Assembly (NCBI GenBank): GCA_030682375.1 | Contig: JAUXOL010000022.1 | Location: 62,001-126,000, forward strand | From: Gallionella sp. | Lineage (GTDB): Bacteria; Pseudomonadota; Gammaproteobacteria; Burkholderiales; Gallionellaceae | DNA: 64,000 nt | Reading direction: 5' to 3' | Part shown: piece after piece, positions 18,716-27,891 of the stretch | Layout: each line of letters opens with the position of its first letter | How positions within the stretch are numbered: position 1 is the first letter of the stretch | Made by a program: the position numbers and the translations under genes | Notes under the pieces: model-generated | Seen by the model: the letters and a program-made list of their open reading frames with translations, nothing else | The model's database searches: none | What the model was told of the DNA's origin: nothing

Positions 18716-21700
18716 CTATGAAACCGTTTCTATCGCAAGCAGGATCATCTGGGTATCGCCGTTGTGATCGACGATACGGCGTGCATTCAGCAACATCTTG
18801 TGATGGCCGATAACGGGAAATTCGTGCTCGACGACGAAGTCATCGAAACTCTGGCTGTTCGGCAGGATGTTTTCCAGCAGTTCGCGCAAGGCGGGGATGT
18901 CCCACTGGTGGTTGCCCAATTCGTAGATAGAGCGCCCCTGAGTCGCTTCGCGCGTGACCTGGAAATCCCGGTAAAAAGAGCGGCTGGCGGAGACGATCTC
19001 CATCTTGTCGTTCAATACGACGAGCGGTTCGCGCGCCGTATTCACGATGCCTTCCGCCAGTGTGCGCGCCTGCCGCTCCGCCGCCTCGGCGACGACACGC
19101 GGGGTGATATCGACGAAGGTCAGCACCACCCCGTCGATCACGTTGTCCAGCGTGCGATAAGGCTGGATGCGCGTCAGATAACAACTGCCGCCCGGCGTGC
19201 GCACCTCGCGCTCGCGCGGCACTAGGCTATCCAGCACGGCCTGCGCATCGACCAGCAGATCGTCGGTGTCTATGTTCGACTTGATGTCGTTCAATGCCCT
19301 GCCCACGTCCGAGGCGACCAGACGGTAGACCTGTGCAGCCTCGCGGGTATAGCGTTTGATATTGAGATGCTCGTCGAGAAAGATGGTGCCGACATTGATG
19401 TTGTCGAGCAGGTTCTTCATATCGTTCTGCATCCCGGCGAGCAGTTCTATCTTGGCCTGCAATTCGGCATTGACGGTGATCAGCTCTTCGTTGACGGATT
19501 GCAGCTCCTCCTTGGAGGTTTCCAGCTCCTCGTTGGTCGACTGCAGCTCCTCGTTGGTCGACTGCAGTTCCTCGTTGGTCGATTTCAGCTCTTCGTTGGA
19601 TGCCTGCTGTTCTTCGATGGTGGCCTGCAGATTTTCCCGGGTGTAGATCAATTCGCGCTCGAGTTCGTCGATGCGCGCAACACCGCGCGTCCCGGACATG
19701 GACGTGCGCTTGCCGGACGCAGCTTTGTCGGGCGCAGACTTGCCGGATACCGTATCCGGCAAATCCTGAAAACTCACCAGCAACAAACCCTCGGCGCTCT
19801 CCGTTGCGGGAAGCGGACGCACGCTGAAGCTGGCCCTATGAAAGTCGCCGTTGGTCCTGACCGACAGTTCGCGGCCCAAAGTAGGCTCGCCCTGAGCCGC
19901 GAGATGAATGGCCGTGCGCAGCTCCAGCTGTAGGCCCTCGCGCGCCATATCGACGACGTTGAGCGTGGCCTGTCCCGGTGCCGGGCGCAGGTAACGGCCG
20001 GTCTCGCCATGCACATAGAGGATATCGCCATTCAGGCCGGTCACCACCGAGGCAGGCGCATAGGACTGCAACAGAAAACGCTTGGCCACTTCGGCGAAGT
20101 TGGTCTCTCTGGTTTTACTCATGATTTCCTCCGGTGCCTTGGTGTTTCTTTCCGAGGCCCAGGTCAACGTGCTGGTCAGCGCAGAACGCGTTGCGGCGGC
20201 GGAATGGGTGGCTCGGTAGAACTTCCACTTGCGATTGAGCGGCACGAACAGATCGGTGTGATTGCCGATACTCTCCGAGGGCGACAGAAACATCACACCG
20301 CCTGGCTTGAGCGCATATTGAAATGCCGACATCAGGCGGTCTTGCAGTTCCGGCTCCAGATAGATCATCAGATTGCGGCAGCTGAGCAGATCGAGCCGGG
20401 TGAAGGGCGGGTCCTTGATGACGTTCTGGGTCGCGAACACCACCATCTCGCGTATCTCTTTCTTTACCCGATAGCCGGCATCGGTCTGGACGAAGAAACG
20501 GGCCAGCCGTTCGGGCGTGACATCCTGTGCGATGTTGGGCGGATAGATGCCCGCGCGCGCGGTGGCGATGGCGTCGTCGTCGAGATCGGTGGCGTATATC
20601 TGCACCCGGAACTCGGGCCGGGTGTCATCCATCAATTCGCGCAGCAGAATAGCGATGGAATAGGCCTCCTCGCCGCTGGCACAACCCGGCACCCAGGCAC
20701 GGAACACATAGCCATCCGGCTTCGCCGTCAGCAGCTGCGGCAGGATGTCGTTGCGCAGCGCCTTGAAAGCCTCCGCATCGCGGAAGAAACTGGTGACATT
20801 GATCAACAGCTCCTTGAACAGCACCTGCACCTCGGCCGGATGCTCCTTCAGATAGCGGGAATAGACCTCGGTGTCCTCGATATCGTGCTGCAACATGCGC
20901 CGCTCGATGCGACGGGATATGGTGCTCTTCTTGTACAGCGAAAAGTCATGGCCGGTGGCGCTACGCAGTTGCAGCAGGATGCGATTGATACCGCTCGCCG
21001 CCGCTGGCGTGGCAAGCGACGATGGCGGATGCGGTAAATCAACCGCGTGGCGCGCCCTGGCCGACAACGCCTGATGCATGCCTTCCGGCGACAGCACATG
21101 GGTGGCGTAACCGGCGCCGATGGCGCTTGCCGGCATACCGTCGTATTTCGCACTGGCCGGCTCTTGCACCAGCGTTATGCCGCCGGCGCCCAGGATGGCG
21201 CGCAAGCCCAGGGTTCCGTCGGTACCGGTGCCGGATAGAATAATGCCTATGGCCAGCTCGCCCTGATCTTCGGCCAACGAGCGCAGGAAGGCATCGATGG
21301 GCATGCGCTGCCCGCGCGGCTGCTCCGGCACGCTGAGTTGCAGCATGCCGTGAAAGATCGCCATATCGCGATTGGGTGGAATCACATACACGCAGTTCGG
21401 CGCGACCCGAACCTGATCCTGAGCCTCGATCACCGGCATGGCGGTACTGCGCTGCAGGATTTCGGTGAGCATGCTGGCGTGGTCCGGGTCGAGATGCGAC
21501 ACCAGCACGAAAGCCATGCCGCTATCGGCCGGGAGATCGCGGAAGAACAATTCGAAGGCTTCCAGCCCTCCGGCAGATGCGCCGATGCCGACGATGGGAA
21601 AACCGACCGAAGCGGGCGCGGCGGATTCGGCCGAGCCGGGAATTTTGCCGATCGCAGCGGCAGCCTGCTCCGCGCTCTGCCCCTGCGCTCTCCGCTTATT

Positions 21701-21838
21701 TTTAGTCTTGTCTGTCTTGATAACCACGGTAATCCTTAATATGCAAAATCCGCTGCCGTTCGCATTCCGTCCAGCCCCCGTCTCAGCCTCGTATTTTACG
21801 GGCATCGAAGCAATAGCGAAGCACCGATCTTGCCACAA
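18716..21838 (-). CDS. CheB-CheR-PAS fusion (methylesterase/methyltransferase); true start probably downstream, near 21733 (GTG)
   Basis: FPIVGIGASAGGLEAFELFFRDLP (CheB); ATGHDFSLYKKSTISRRIERRM ... VPGCASGEEAYSIAILL (CheR); (S)TNEEL(Q) coiled coil; PAS at C-terminus. Confidence 0.92.
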   Translation of the reverse strand: MWQDRCFAIASMPVKYEAETGAGRNANGSGFCILRITVVIKTDKTKNKRRAQGQSAEQAAAAIGKIPGSAESAAPASVGFPIVGIGASAGGLEAFELFFRDLPADSGMAFVLVSHLDPDHASMLTEILQRSTAMPVIEAQDQVRVAPNCVYVIPPNRDMAIFHGMLQLSVPEQPRGQRMPIDAFLRSLAEDQGELAIGIILSGTGTDGTLGLRAILGAGGITLVQEPASAKYDGMPASAIGAGYATHVLSPEGMHQALSARARHAVDLPHPPSSLATPAAASGINRILLQLRSATGHDFSLYKKSTISRRIERRMLQHDIEDTEVYSRYLKEHPAEVQVLFKELLINVTSFFRDAEAFKALRNDILPQLLTAKPDGYVFRAWVPGCASGEEAYSIAILLRELMDDTRPEFRVQIYATDLDDDAIATARAGIYPPNIAQDVTPERLARFFVQTDAGYRVKKEIREMVVFATQNVIKDPPFTRLDLLSCRNLMIYLEPELQDRLMSAFQYALKPGGVMFLSPSESIGNHTDLFVPLNRKWKFYRATHSAAATRSALTSTLTWASERNTKAPEEIMSKTRETNFAEVAKRFLLQSYAPASVVTGLNGDILYVHGETGRYLRPAPGQATLNVVDMAREGLQLELRTAIHLAAQGEPTLGRELSVRTNGDFHRASFSVRPLPATESAEGLLLVSFQDLPDTVSGKSAPDKAASGKRTSMSGTRGVARIDELERELIYTRENLQATIEEQQASNEELKSTNEELQSTNEELQSTNEELETSKEELQSVNEELITVNAELQAKIELLAGMQNDMKNLLDNINVGTIFLDEHLNIKRYTREAAQVYRLVASDVGRALNDIKSNIDTDDLLVDAQAVLDSLVPREREVRTPGGSCYLTRIQPYRTLDNVIDGVVLTFVDITPRVVAEAAERQARTLAEGIVNTAREPLVVLNDKMEIVSASRSFYRDFQVTREATQGRSIYELGNHQWDIPALRELLENILPNSQSFDDFVVEHEFPVIGHHKMLLNARRIVDHNGDTQMILLAIETVS

Positions 21839-21844
21839 ACGAAC

Positions 21845-22645
21845 TCATTTATTCCGGGCTTGGCCGGTGCAGCTTGACTGCATATTGCCGGACAAACTGC
21901 CGACCGTGGGCGCCTCGCATAGCAAACGCTCGAATTCATTCTTGACGACCGCATAGCATTCGCAAGCACGCGACTCCAATCCGTTCCTGTCGATGACCGA
22001 AATATGCCCGCGGCGGTAACTGATCAATCCCGCGCGCTGCAAGTTTCCGGCGGCTTCCGTGATGCCCTCGCGTCGTACGCCCAGCATGCCGGCGATCAAC
22101 TCCTGGGTCATTGTCAGGTCATTCGAGGACAAGCGATCCAGCGTCAGCAACAGCCAGCGACATAATTGCTGCTCCACCGAGTGATAGCGATTGCAGGCAG
22201 CGGTTTGCGATATCTGCGTCATCAGCGCCTGGGTGTAGCGCAGCAGCAAATTGCGCAATTCTCCGGCACAAGGCCCCTCGGTACGATTGAATTCCTCCAT
22301 CAACCACCGCTCGGGCAAACGGTAGCCGCAGCCTGCGGTCTGCACGGTGGCGCGGTTGGGCATGGTATTGCCGCCCATGAACAGCGCAATGCCGAGTACG
22401 CCCTCATTGCCCACCCCCGCGATTTCGGCGGATGCCCCATTCTCCATGACATAGTGCAACGACAGGATGGCAGTGGTTGGAAAGTAGAGGTGTTGCAATC
22501 GCCCGCCGGACTCGTGGAGGACATCGCCTAGCGACATCGAGACCAGGGCCAAATGAGGAGCCAGTACCTCAAGCACTTCGGCGTGCAAAGCCCCGAGCAG
22601 GCGGTTCTGGTTAGGCGTCTGCGATGAAGGAATAATAGTGACCAT
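21845..22645 (-). CDS. Crp/Fnr-family transcriptional regulator (paralog 1)
   Basis: cNMP-binding-like barrel plus HTH LIAGMLGVRREGITEAAGNLQRAGLISYRRGHI; ATG at 22645 (ORF track starts at TTG 22651). Confidence 0.9.
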   Translation of the reverse strand: MVTIIPSSQTPNQNRLLGALHAEVLEVLAPHLALVSMSLGDVLHESGGRLQHLYFPTTAILSLHYVMENGASAEIAGVGNEGVLGIALFMGGNTMPNRATVQTAGCGYRLPERWLMEEFNRTEGPCAGELRNLLLRYTQALMTQISQTAACNRYHSVEQQLCRWLLLTLDRLSSNDLTMTQELIAGMLGVRREGITEAAGNLQRAGLISYRRGHISVIDRNGLESRACECYAVVKNEFERLLCEAPTVGSLSGNMQSSCTGQARNK

Positions 22646-22763
22646 TTTCAAGATTCCATGCGCTCCGACGCGGGGGTGGATTCGATAAAAACAGCAGGGC
22701 GGACATGGCCGAACATCGTTTGAGACTACATCGCGTTTTGTTATAACACGTTACTTGGAAGTA

Positions 22764-22779
22764 TGTACGGCAGCGAACA
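22764..22779. promoter_or_regulatory. Palindromic operator candidate TGTACG-GCAG-CGAACA
   Basis: Exact TGTNCG-N4-CGNACA match upstream of Crp/Fnr paralog 1; paired with 22788..22803. Confidence 0.65.
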
Positions 22780-22787
22780 AACCCGTA

Positions 22788-22803
22788 TGTTCGGTAACGC
22801 ACA
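22788..22803. promoter_or_regulatory. Palindromic operator candidate TGTTCG-GTAA-CGCACA
   Basis: Exact motif match, 24 bp centre-to-centre from the previous site. Confidence 0.65.
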
Positions 22804-22827
22804 GATTCCGAACCGGCAATGCAGGCG

Positions 22828-23535
22828 CTAGCCTCGCGCAACGTTATGCATGCCCCTGACGATCTGATAACACTGACAAGCCGCCGCTTCCAGCCCATCA
22901 TCGTCGAGTATGGTGATTTCACCGCGGTTATAGCTGATCAGGTTGCGCTGGCGCAGCGTACCGGCGGCCTTGGTAACGCCAACCCGCCGCACTCCCAGCA
23001 TATTGGCGAGCAGTTCCTGCGTCAGATGGAATCGGTTCGATCGCAAGCGATCGCGCGTCATCAGCAACCATCGAGCAAGGCGGGCTTCGATCAGGTGAAA
23101 TCGATTGCATGCGGCGGTTTGTGTCGTTTGTATCATCAGCTCGTAGATGTACCAGTACACCTCTCGCCGCAGCGGCATGCTGCGCTGAAATTCCTTATGG
23201 AAGTCCGCGGCACTCATGCGCAAGGCCTCGCCCGCCACCTGCACCACGGTACCTACCGGGGAGGCGTTCACCCCGAGCGCGAGGGGAGTGCCGAGCATGC
23301 CCTCGCGGCCGACCAGGCCGACTTCCAGTGCCTGATGGCCTTCTGCCTGTACCAGCAAGGAAACCAGCACATCGCTGGGAAAGTACACCTGAGTGATCGG
23401 CTCCCCCGGATGGTAGAGTTCCTCGCCAAAGCTCAACGCAACCTGTTCGAGGCGAGGCCGCAGCAATTGATACTCCTTGTCTGGCAAGGCTGCCAGCAGG
23501 CTGTTTGCAACAGGAACTTGATCTGCAACTTGCAT
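22828..23535 (-). CDS. Crp/Fnr-family transcriptional regulator (paralog 2)
   Basis: Barrel plus HTH LLANMLGVRRVGVTKAAGTLRQRNLISYNRGEI; clear paralog of the neighbouring gene, shared ACxCY motif near C-terminus. Confidence 0.92.
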   Translation of the reverse strand: MQVADQVPVANSLLAALPDKEYQLLRPRLEQVALSFGEELYHPGEPITQVYFPSDVLVSLLVQAEGHQALEVGLVGREGMLGTPLALGVNASPVGTVVQVAGEALRMSAADFHKEFQRSMPLRREVYWYIYELMIQTTQTAACNRFHLIEARLARWLLMTRDRLRSNRFHLTQELLANMLGVRRVGVTKAAGTLRQRNLISYNRGEITILDDDGLEAAACQCYQIVRGMHNVARG

Positions 23536-23788
23536 TGAGCCATCCCGGGTAATTCGCAGTCAGGAAAAATCATGGGCAACCAGCGGAAATACAAAGTCGC
23601 TTATCCGATATCAGAATCCGGATTTTCAGAGATGTCCTAAACACAGATTGGTCGTGTGCAACTGGCCGATGACGGCGCAATCGCTCAGCAGCATCGCTAT
23701 GGGCAATATCAAGGACATGGCCCACATTTTTGATAGCGCGGGCATATGCATTCGACCCCTCGATTTCGACCGGACTTTCAGATTACGG

Positions 23789-24070
23789 CTACTTGCCGTG
23801 CAGCTTGTGTTTCATCTGCCATGCGACCCAGCCGATTTGCAGCCACTTGCCGACGCGTCCAAGCCGCAATGCTGCAAGCAAGGCTGCGACGCCAACGATC
23901 CCGATGGCGGGATGGCTACGGACGAATCGCAACGCGACCAGCCCTTGGTCTACCCGAGCCAGAGGAGTACGCCATGGCTCTATGCTTTGTGCCAACATCG
24001 CTCGCTGTTCCGCCGCCTGTGCAACCAGATGTTTTCGCCGCAGGAGCAGACGATCAAGTCTTGCGCTCAT
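23789..24070 (-). CDS. YqjK-like small protein
   Basis: RRKHLVAQAAEQRAMLAQSIEPWRTPLARVD...; next to YqjE- and YqjD-like genes. Confidence 0.65.
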   Translation of the reverse strand: MSARLDRLLLRRKHLVAQAAEQRAMLAQSIEPWRTPLARVDQGLVALRFVRSHPAIGIVGVAALLAALRLGRVGKWLQIGWVAWQMKHKLHGK

Positions 24071-24079
24071 GATCGCCCC

Positions 24080-24472
24080 TCAGATCCGGGAGTCCAGCGA
24101 CTGCCTGTCTTTCGACAATTCCGACAGACTCGCCGAAAACATACGCGGCTTGGTTCTGATCTTGTGCATCGCCAACAGCCAGACCGAAACACCGACCGCC
24201 AGAAACGCGCCAGCAAGCACGCCCAGCACCAGGATGCGCTGCGTATCCCAGAACAGGATCACAAGCAGGATGGTTCCCAGCACCGCCCCGACTCCCAAAC
24301 AGAACAGCCCGACCAGCGTCAGCACCAGCAGCGACAACAAACGCTCCCTATCTTCCTCCAGATCGGAGGACAACAGAGCCAGGCGCGTATGCGCAATCGC
24401 GACCAGCGTTGCCGCAAGCACCGTCAGAGAATCGAGCAGGCCTCTGTTCCCGCCGGATGTCTTCTCCGTCAT
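24080..24472 (-). CDS. YqjE-like / phage holin-superfamily III membrane protein
   Basis: LAATLVAIAHTRLALLSSDLEEDRERLLSLLVLTLVGLFCLGVGAVLGTILL two-TM pattern; between yqjD-like and yqjK-like genes. Confidence 0.75.
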   Translation of the reverse strand: MTEKTSGGNRGLLDSLTVLAATLVAIAHTRLALLSSDLEEDRERLLSLLVLTLVGLFCLGVGAVLGTILLVILFWDTQRILVLGVLAGAFLAVGVSVWLLAMHKIRTKPRMFSASLSELSKDRQSLDSRI

Positions 24473-24483
24473 GATGCGCGCGG

Positions 24484-24798
24484 CTAGCGACGGCCGATCA
24501 GCAAGCCGATCACCACACCGACGCCGGCGGCGACACCGATGGCCTGCCACGGATTGTTATGCACATAGACATCGGTCGCCTTCGCGGCAGCCTTGGTTCT
24601 GACCAGCAATTCGGCTTGCGCATCCGCCATTCTTGCCTTTGCCACCTTGAGCGACGATTCCGCCTTGGCGCGCAACGCGATCAGTTGCTCGCCGCCCTGA
24701 TTGGCCGTAGCTTTCAGCAACGCTTCTGCATCGGCCACGACCACCTTGAAGTCGTCGATCAATTGTTCCTTACTTGCTTCATACGATGACTGGTTCAT
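24484..24798 (-). CDS. YqjD/ElaB/DUF883-family ribosome/membrane-anchoring-type protein
   Basis: KEQLIDDFKVVVADAEALLKATANQGGE...VHNNPWQAIGVAAGVGVVIGLLIGRR. Confidence 0.88.
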   Translation of the reverse strand: MNQSSYEASKEQLIDDFKVVVADAEALLKATANQGGEQLIALRAKAESSLKVAKARMADAQAELLVRTKAAAKATDVYVHNNPWQAIGVAAGVGVVIGLLIGRR

Positions 24799-24931
24799 GT
24801 TGTTCTCCATTGTTGGCCATATTTCCAGACGAGCCGTCCGCCCGGAATGATTTCAATACGAAGTCTCATCCGCCTCTCGCGAGACTGGGATTTATGACTT
24901 TATTTATTCCCGCATTTTTTCATCGGGCACT

Positions 24932-25090
24932 TCATAGCCGCCCCATCAGTAGCAGGATGATCAGTATCATCAATATCAGTCCGATCCCGCCGCTCGGGCC
25001 ATAACCCCATGCCCTGCTGTGAGGCCAGGTCGGAATCGCGCCGATCAGCATCAGTACCACAACGATCAATAGAATTGTTCCTACTGACAT
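24932..25090 (-). CDS. DUF3309-type small hydrophobic protein (52 aa)
   Basis: Own translation: MSVGTILLIVVVLMLIGAIPTWPHSRAWGYGPSGGIGLILMILIILLLMGRL; below the ORF-track length cutoff. Confidence 0.88.
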   Translation of the reverse strand: MSVGTILLIVVVLMLIGAIPTWPHSRAWGYGPSGGIGLILMILIILLLMGRL

Positions 25091-25166
25091 ATCGATTCTC
25101 CTCATGCAATGAACTGCACGACCGGCCTCAGGAGTGCAATCACCCTCTGAAGCCGCTTATAAGTGG

Positions 25167-26072
25167 CTAGCGCCCAACGATATTGCCGTTGCTGTCGGAG
25201 AGAATGATCTCTACGCGCCGGTTCATTTGGCGACCGGCTGCCGTGTCATTGCCTGCAACAGGGTATGCCTCACCATAACCGCGCGTCGTGATGCGGTCGC
25301 TGGCTATCCCTTTATCGATCAGAGCCATCCGCACGGCGCTGGCGCGACGATCGGAGAGGCCCTGATTGAAAGTGTCGCTACCGGTGCTGTCGGTGTGACC
25401 CTCAACCAGCACTTTTTGCTTGGGATACTGCTTGAGGAAGTCGGCCAGCTTTTGCACGTTGTGGATACCGCCGGACTTGAGTTGCGCCTTGCCGGTATTG
25501 AACAGCACGTCGCCCAGCGTGATCACCAGACCGCGTTCCGTCTTCTTGGCGTTCAGTTCCTTTAGCTGCATCTCCTGTTTGGCGATGAGCTCCTGGTCGC
25601 GTTCCGCATTGGCGCTGGCGGCCGCCAGTTCTGCAGCCTGCTGATCGGTGGTTTCCTGCGCAATCGCCACCTGTCGCTTGGCCGCATCGGCTTCGGCCGT
25701 TCTCGCTTCGAGTCGAACTTCGGTGCGCTTCGCTCCGGCATTGGTGACCGCCAGTTCAGCCGTTTTACGGCTGGCGGTTGCCTGCGCAATACCAGCTTGC
25801 TGATTGGCCATGTAGGCCAGATGATTGACCGTATCGGTGCCCTGCCCCTTGCTGAAGGCATCATCCGCCTTGGTCAGCGTGTCACCTGCCTCTTTCAATT
25901 CCAGCGCAGCCATACTGACGACCTGCGGGTTGGCACGTGCACTGTTGTAGCTTTCATGCGCCGCATTAAGCGCCGCATTTTGTGGCGCAGACGCGGTGCC
26001 GCAGGCAGACAGAACCGAGACGGCGATCAGAGCCAACGGCAGATATAGATTTTTTTTCATGATGAACTCCAT
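25167..26072 (-). CDS. OmpA-family lipoprotein with N-terminal DUF4398-like region
   Basis: Lipobox VLSACG; C-terminal KQKVLVEGHTDSTGSDTFNQGLSDRRASAVRMALIDKGI...NRRVEIIL. Confidence 0.92.
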   Translation of the reverse strand: MEFIMKKNLYLPLALIAVSVLSACGTASAPQNAALNAAHESYNSARANPQVVSMAALELKEAGDTLTKADDAFSKGQGTDTVNHLAYMANQQAGIAQATASRKTAELAVTNAGAKRTEVRLEARTAEADAAKRQVAIAQETTDQQAAELAAASANAERDQELIAKQEMQLKELNAKKTERGLVITLGDVLFNTGKAQLKSGGIHNVQKLADFLKQYPKQKVLVEGHTDSTGSDTFNQGLSDRRASAVRMALIDKGIASDRITTRGYGEAYPVAGNDTAAGRQMNRRVEIILSDSNGNIVGR

Positions 26073-26078
26073 TGATGA

Positions 26079-26477
26079 TTATTGGGCTTTACGATCAAGT
26101 TCTTTGCGCAGCACGCGATTGTCTTCCTGCAAGGCGTCCGCAGCTTTTTTCGCCTTGGCAGCGCGTGCTGTCGTCTCGGCCAGCTTTGCATCGACCAGCG
26201 CTTCTTCTGCCAGCAGTTTGGCTCGCGCATAATTCTTTTCGCCCATGGCGCGCTCGGCCCAATCCATTTTTTCCATCGCGGACTTGAGCTGCAACGGCGC
26301 AAACTCATTGCCGCCCGCGCTGCTTGCGTTGTTTACCGCAGCCCTGGCAACTGCCATTTGCTCAGTGGGTGCGGGAGCGGAGGGCGTGCTTGCGCAACCC
26401 GCCACAAAGATTGCAGCAGCGACGGCGATGCCGATCCTGCTTGCCCGAAACGACTGGGTGAGATTCTGGGTTTTCAT
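26079..26477 (-). CDS. DUF4398-type lipoprotein
   Basis: Lipobox FVAGCAST; VARAAVNNASSAGGNEFAPLQLKSAMEKMDWAERAM. Confidence 0.8.
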   Translation of the reverse strand: MKTQNLTQSFRASRIGIAVAAAIFVAGCASTPSAPAPTEQMAVARAAVNNASSAGGNEFAPLQLKSAMEKMDWAERAMGEKNYARAKLLAEEALVDAKLAETTARAAKAKKAADALQEDNRVLRKELDRKAQ

Positions 26478-26650
26478 TTTTAGTCATCCTTTGAGTTAAA
26501 TGCCGAACACAACCGCGGCTATAAATGATCATTGAAACGATGTTCATTTCAACCAACAACAATCGAACTGCAATCCGGATACTTTTTCTTGCGCTCTATC
26601 CATTTCAAGAACTGCACAGGGGGATTAAATCCCCATTCGCCGATGTGCTC

Positions 26651-26666
26651 CGTGCGCAAGCGAACA
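26651..26666. promoter_or_regulatory. Palindromic operator candidate CGTGCG-CAAG-CGAACA
   Basis: One mismatch to TGTNCG-N4-CGNACA; upstream of the DUF4398/OmpA genes; reverse strand reads TATGTTCGCTTGCGCACGGAG. Confidence 0.55.
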
Positions 26667-26670
26667 TATC

Positions 26671-27102
26671 CTAGCGACCGCGTTCATGGTCGTTGCCACG
26701 TTCCTTGCCGCCCTGCTTCCCGCCACGATCACCGCCGGATTCGCTGTGGCGATCATCGCGATGATCACGATGCTTTTCCTGATAACGCGGCACATATTCC
26801 TGGTTGTACCAACTGTCCCGAACGAAATAGACCCGCTCACCACAAGCGTTGTATTCGCGGCAATGCTTGCGCCAGTTTTTGGCATGCCCCGGCGGCACAT
26901 GCAGATACACCGGCTGACGACTGACCGGGACCCGATGAACCATCACCGGCTGGCGGTAGATCAATTGCGGCTGAGGATAATTATTGATATCGATCTGCCC
27001 GTAAAAGCCGGGCTGGCCGATGCTGACCGATACGCCGACATCGGCAGCGACAGCCGACGTGGAGACAACAGCGAGCAGGCTCGCAATTAATAGACGTTTC
27101 AT
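26671..27102 (-). CDS. Secreted hypothetical protein with charged H/R/D/G-rich tail
   Basis: Signal peptide MKRLLIASLLAVVSTSAVAA; WRKHCREYNACGERVYFVRDSWY. Confidence 0.75.
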   Translation of the reverse strand: MKRLLIASLLAVVSTSAVAADVGVSVSIGQPGFYGQIDINNYPQPQLIYRQPVMVHRVPVSRQPVYLHVPPGHAKNWRKHCREYNACGERVYFVRDSWYNQEYVPRYQEKHRDHRDDRHSESGGDRGGKQGGKERGNDHERGR

Positions 27103-27248
27103 TTTCGGTTTCCTTTGCTTGCAGATAGTCGTTGGAAATACAAAACAGAAGATTCAAAGAGGGGCGGCTGCATCAGCCAAGCGCCGTATGCGACAACCTG
27201 AAATCGCCACAGAAAAAACGGCAACGCCGCCCTATGAGCCGTATCGGT

Positions 27249-27464
27249 CTACTTCTTGATCTCGTGACCGATCACACCGCCAACCGCCGCACCGCCCACC
27301 GTACCGACTGCACTTCCGCCCGTCAGCACCGAGCCGCCAACTGCACCGACCCCAGCACCGATCGCGGTGTTTTTCTCCTGCGCCGTCATTCCGGCACATC
27401 CACCCAGACATAACAGCACGGTAAGTGCTATCGCATTCTTTGCAACATTTGGTTTCGTGTTCAT
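27249..27464 (-). CDS. Glycine-zipper lipoprotein (OsmB-like)
   Basis: LLCLGGCAGMTAQEKNTAIGAGVGAVGGSVLTGGSAVGTVGGAAVGGVIGHEI. Confidence 0.85.
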   Translation of the reverse strand: MNTKPNVAKNAIALTVLLCLGGCAGMTAQEKNTAIGAGVGAVGGSVLTGGSAVGTVGGAAVGGVIGHEIKK

Positions 27465-27570
27465 TTTTATAGTCTCCGGCGTTGATGTAACGATCAGCCA
27501 TCGGGAGCAAAAATCATTGACGAAATACGCTCTTGGCTCACGAATAGTCACGCGTTACGCACATATCTGC

Positions 27571-27586
27571 TGTGCGATGGCGCACA
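27571..27586. promoter_or_regulatory. Palindromic operator candidate TGTGCG-ATGG-CGCACA
   Basis: Exact, fully symmetric arms; upstream of the glycine-zipper gene; additional half-site CGCACA at 27558..27563. Confidence 0.65.
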
Positions 27587-27677
27587 TAGACTGCGTCAAG
27601 CGCATTCCGCTTGCGTCATTCCGGCGGCATGGCTTCCGCATGATTTTTCGCCATGTCCGGCACGATAATTTTTCATA

Positions 27678-27693
27678 TGTACGCTATCGCACC
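27678..27693. promoter_or_regulatory. Palindromic operator candidate TGTACG-CTAT-CGCACC
   Basis: One mismatch; oriented TATGTACG... toward the ice-binding-like gene 1. Confidence 0.55.
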
Positions 27694-27891
27694 GAGAATC
27701 AAGAGCAAAAACAGGATAAAGACACGTCGCTCAAGCTTTGGGGATTGATAGCTCCTGTTGAGCACAGGCTGTACCGCACCTGATCGCTCGGCGCATGGCA
27801 TTTCTACCGGCGAAGCTGATGCCCCACTGCGATGGCCAGTTACGATCGAGTATCCCTAAACACCTCGGGAATAGACATAAAGGAGAATGAC

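Noticed and set aside
16939-18813. 624-aa plus-strand ORF
   Set aside because: Antisense to the well-supported hybrid kinase; no recognisable motifs.
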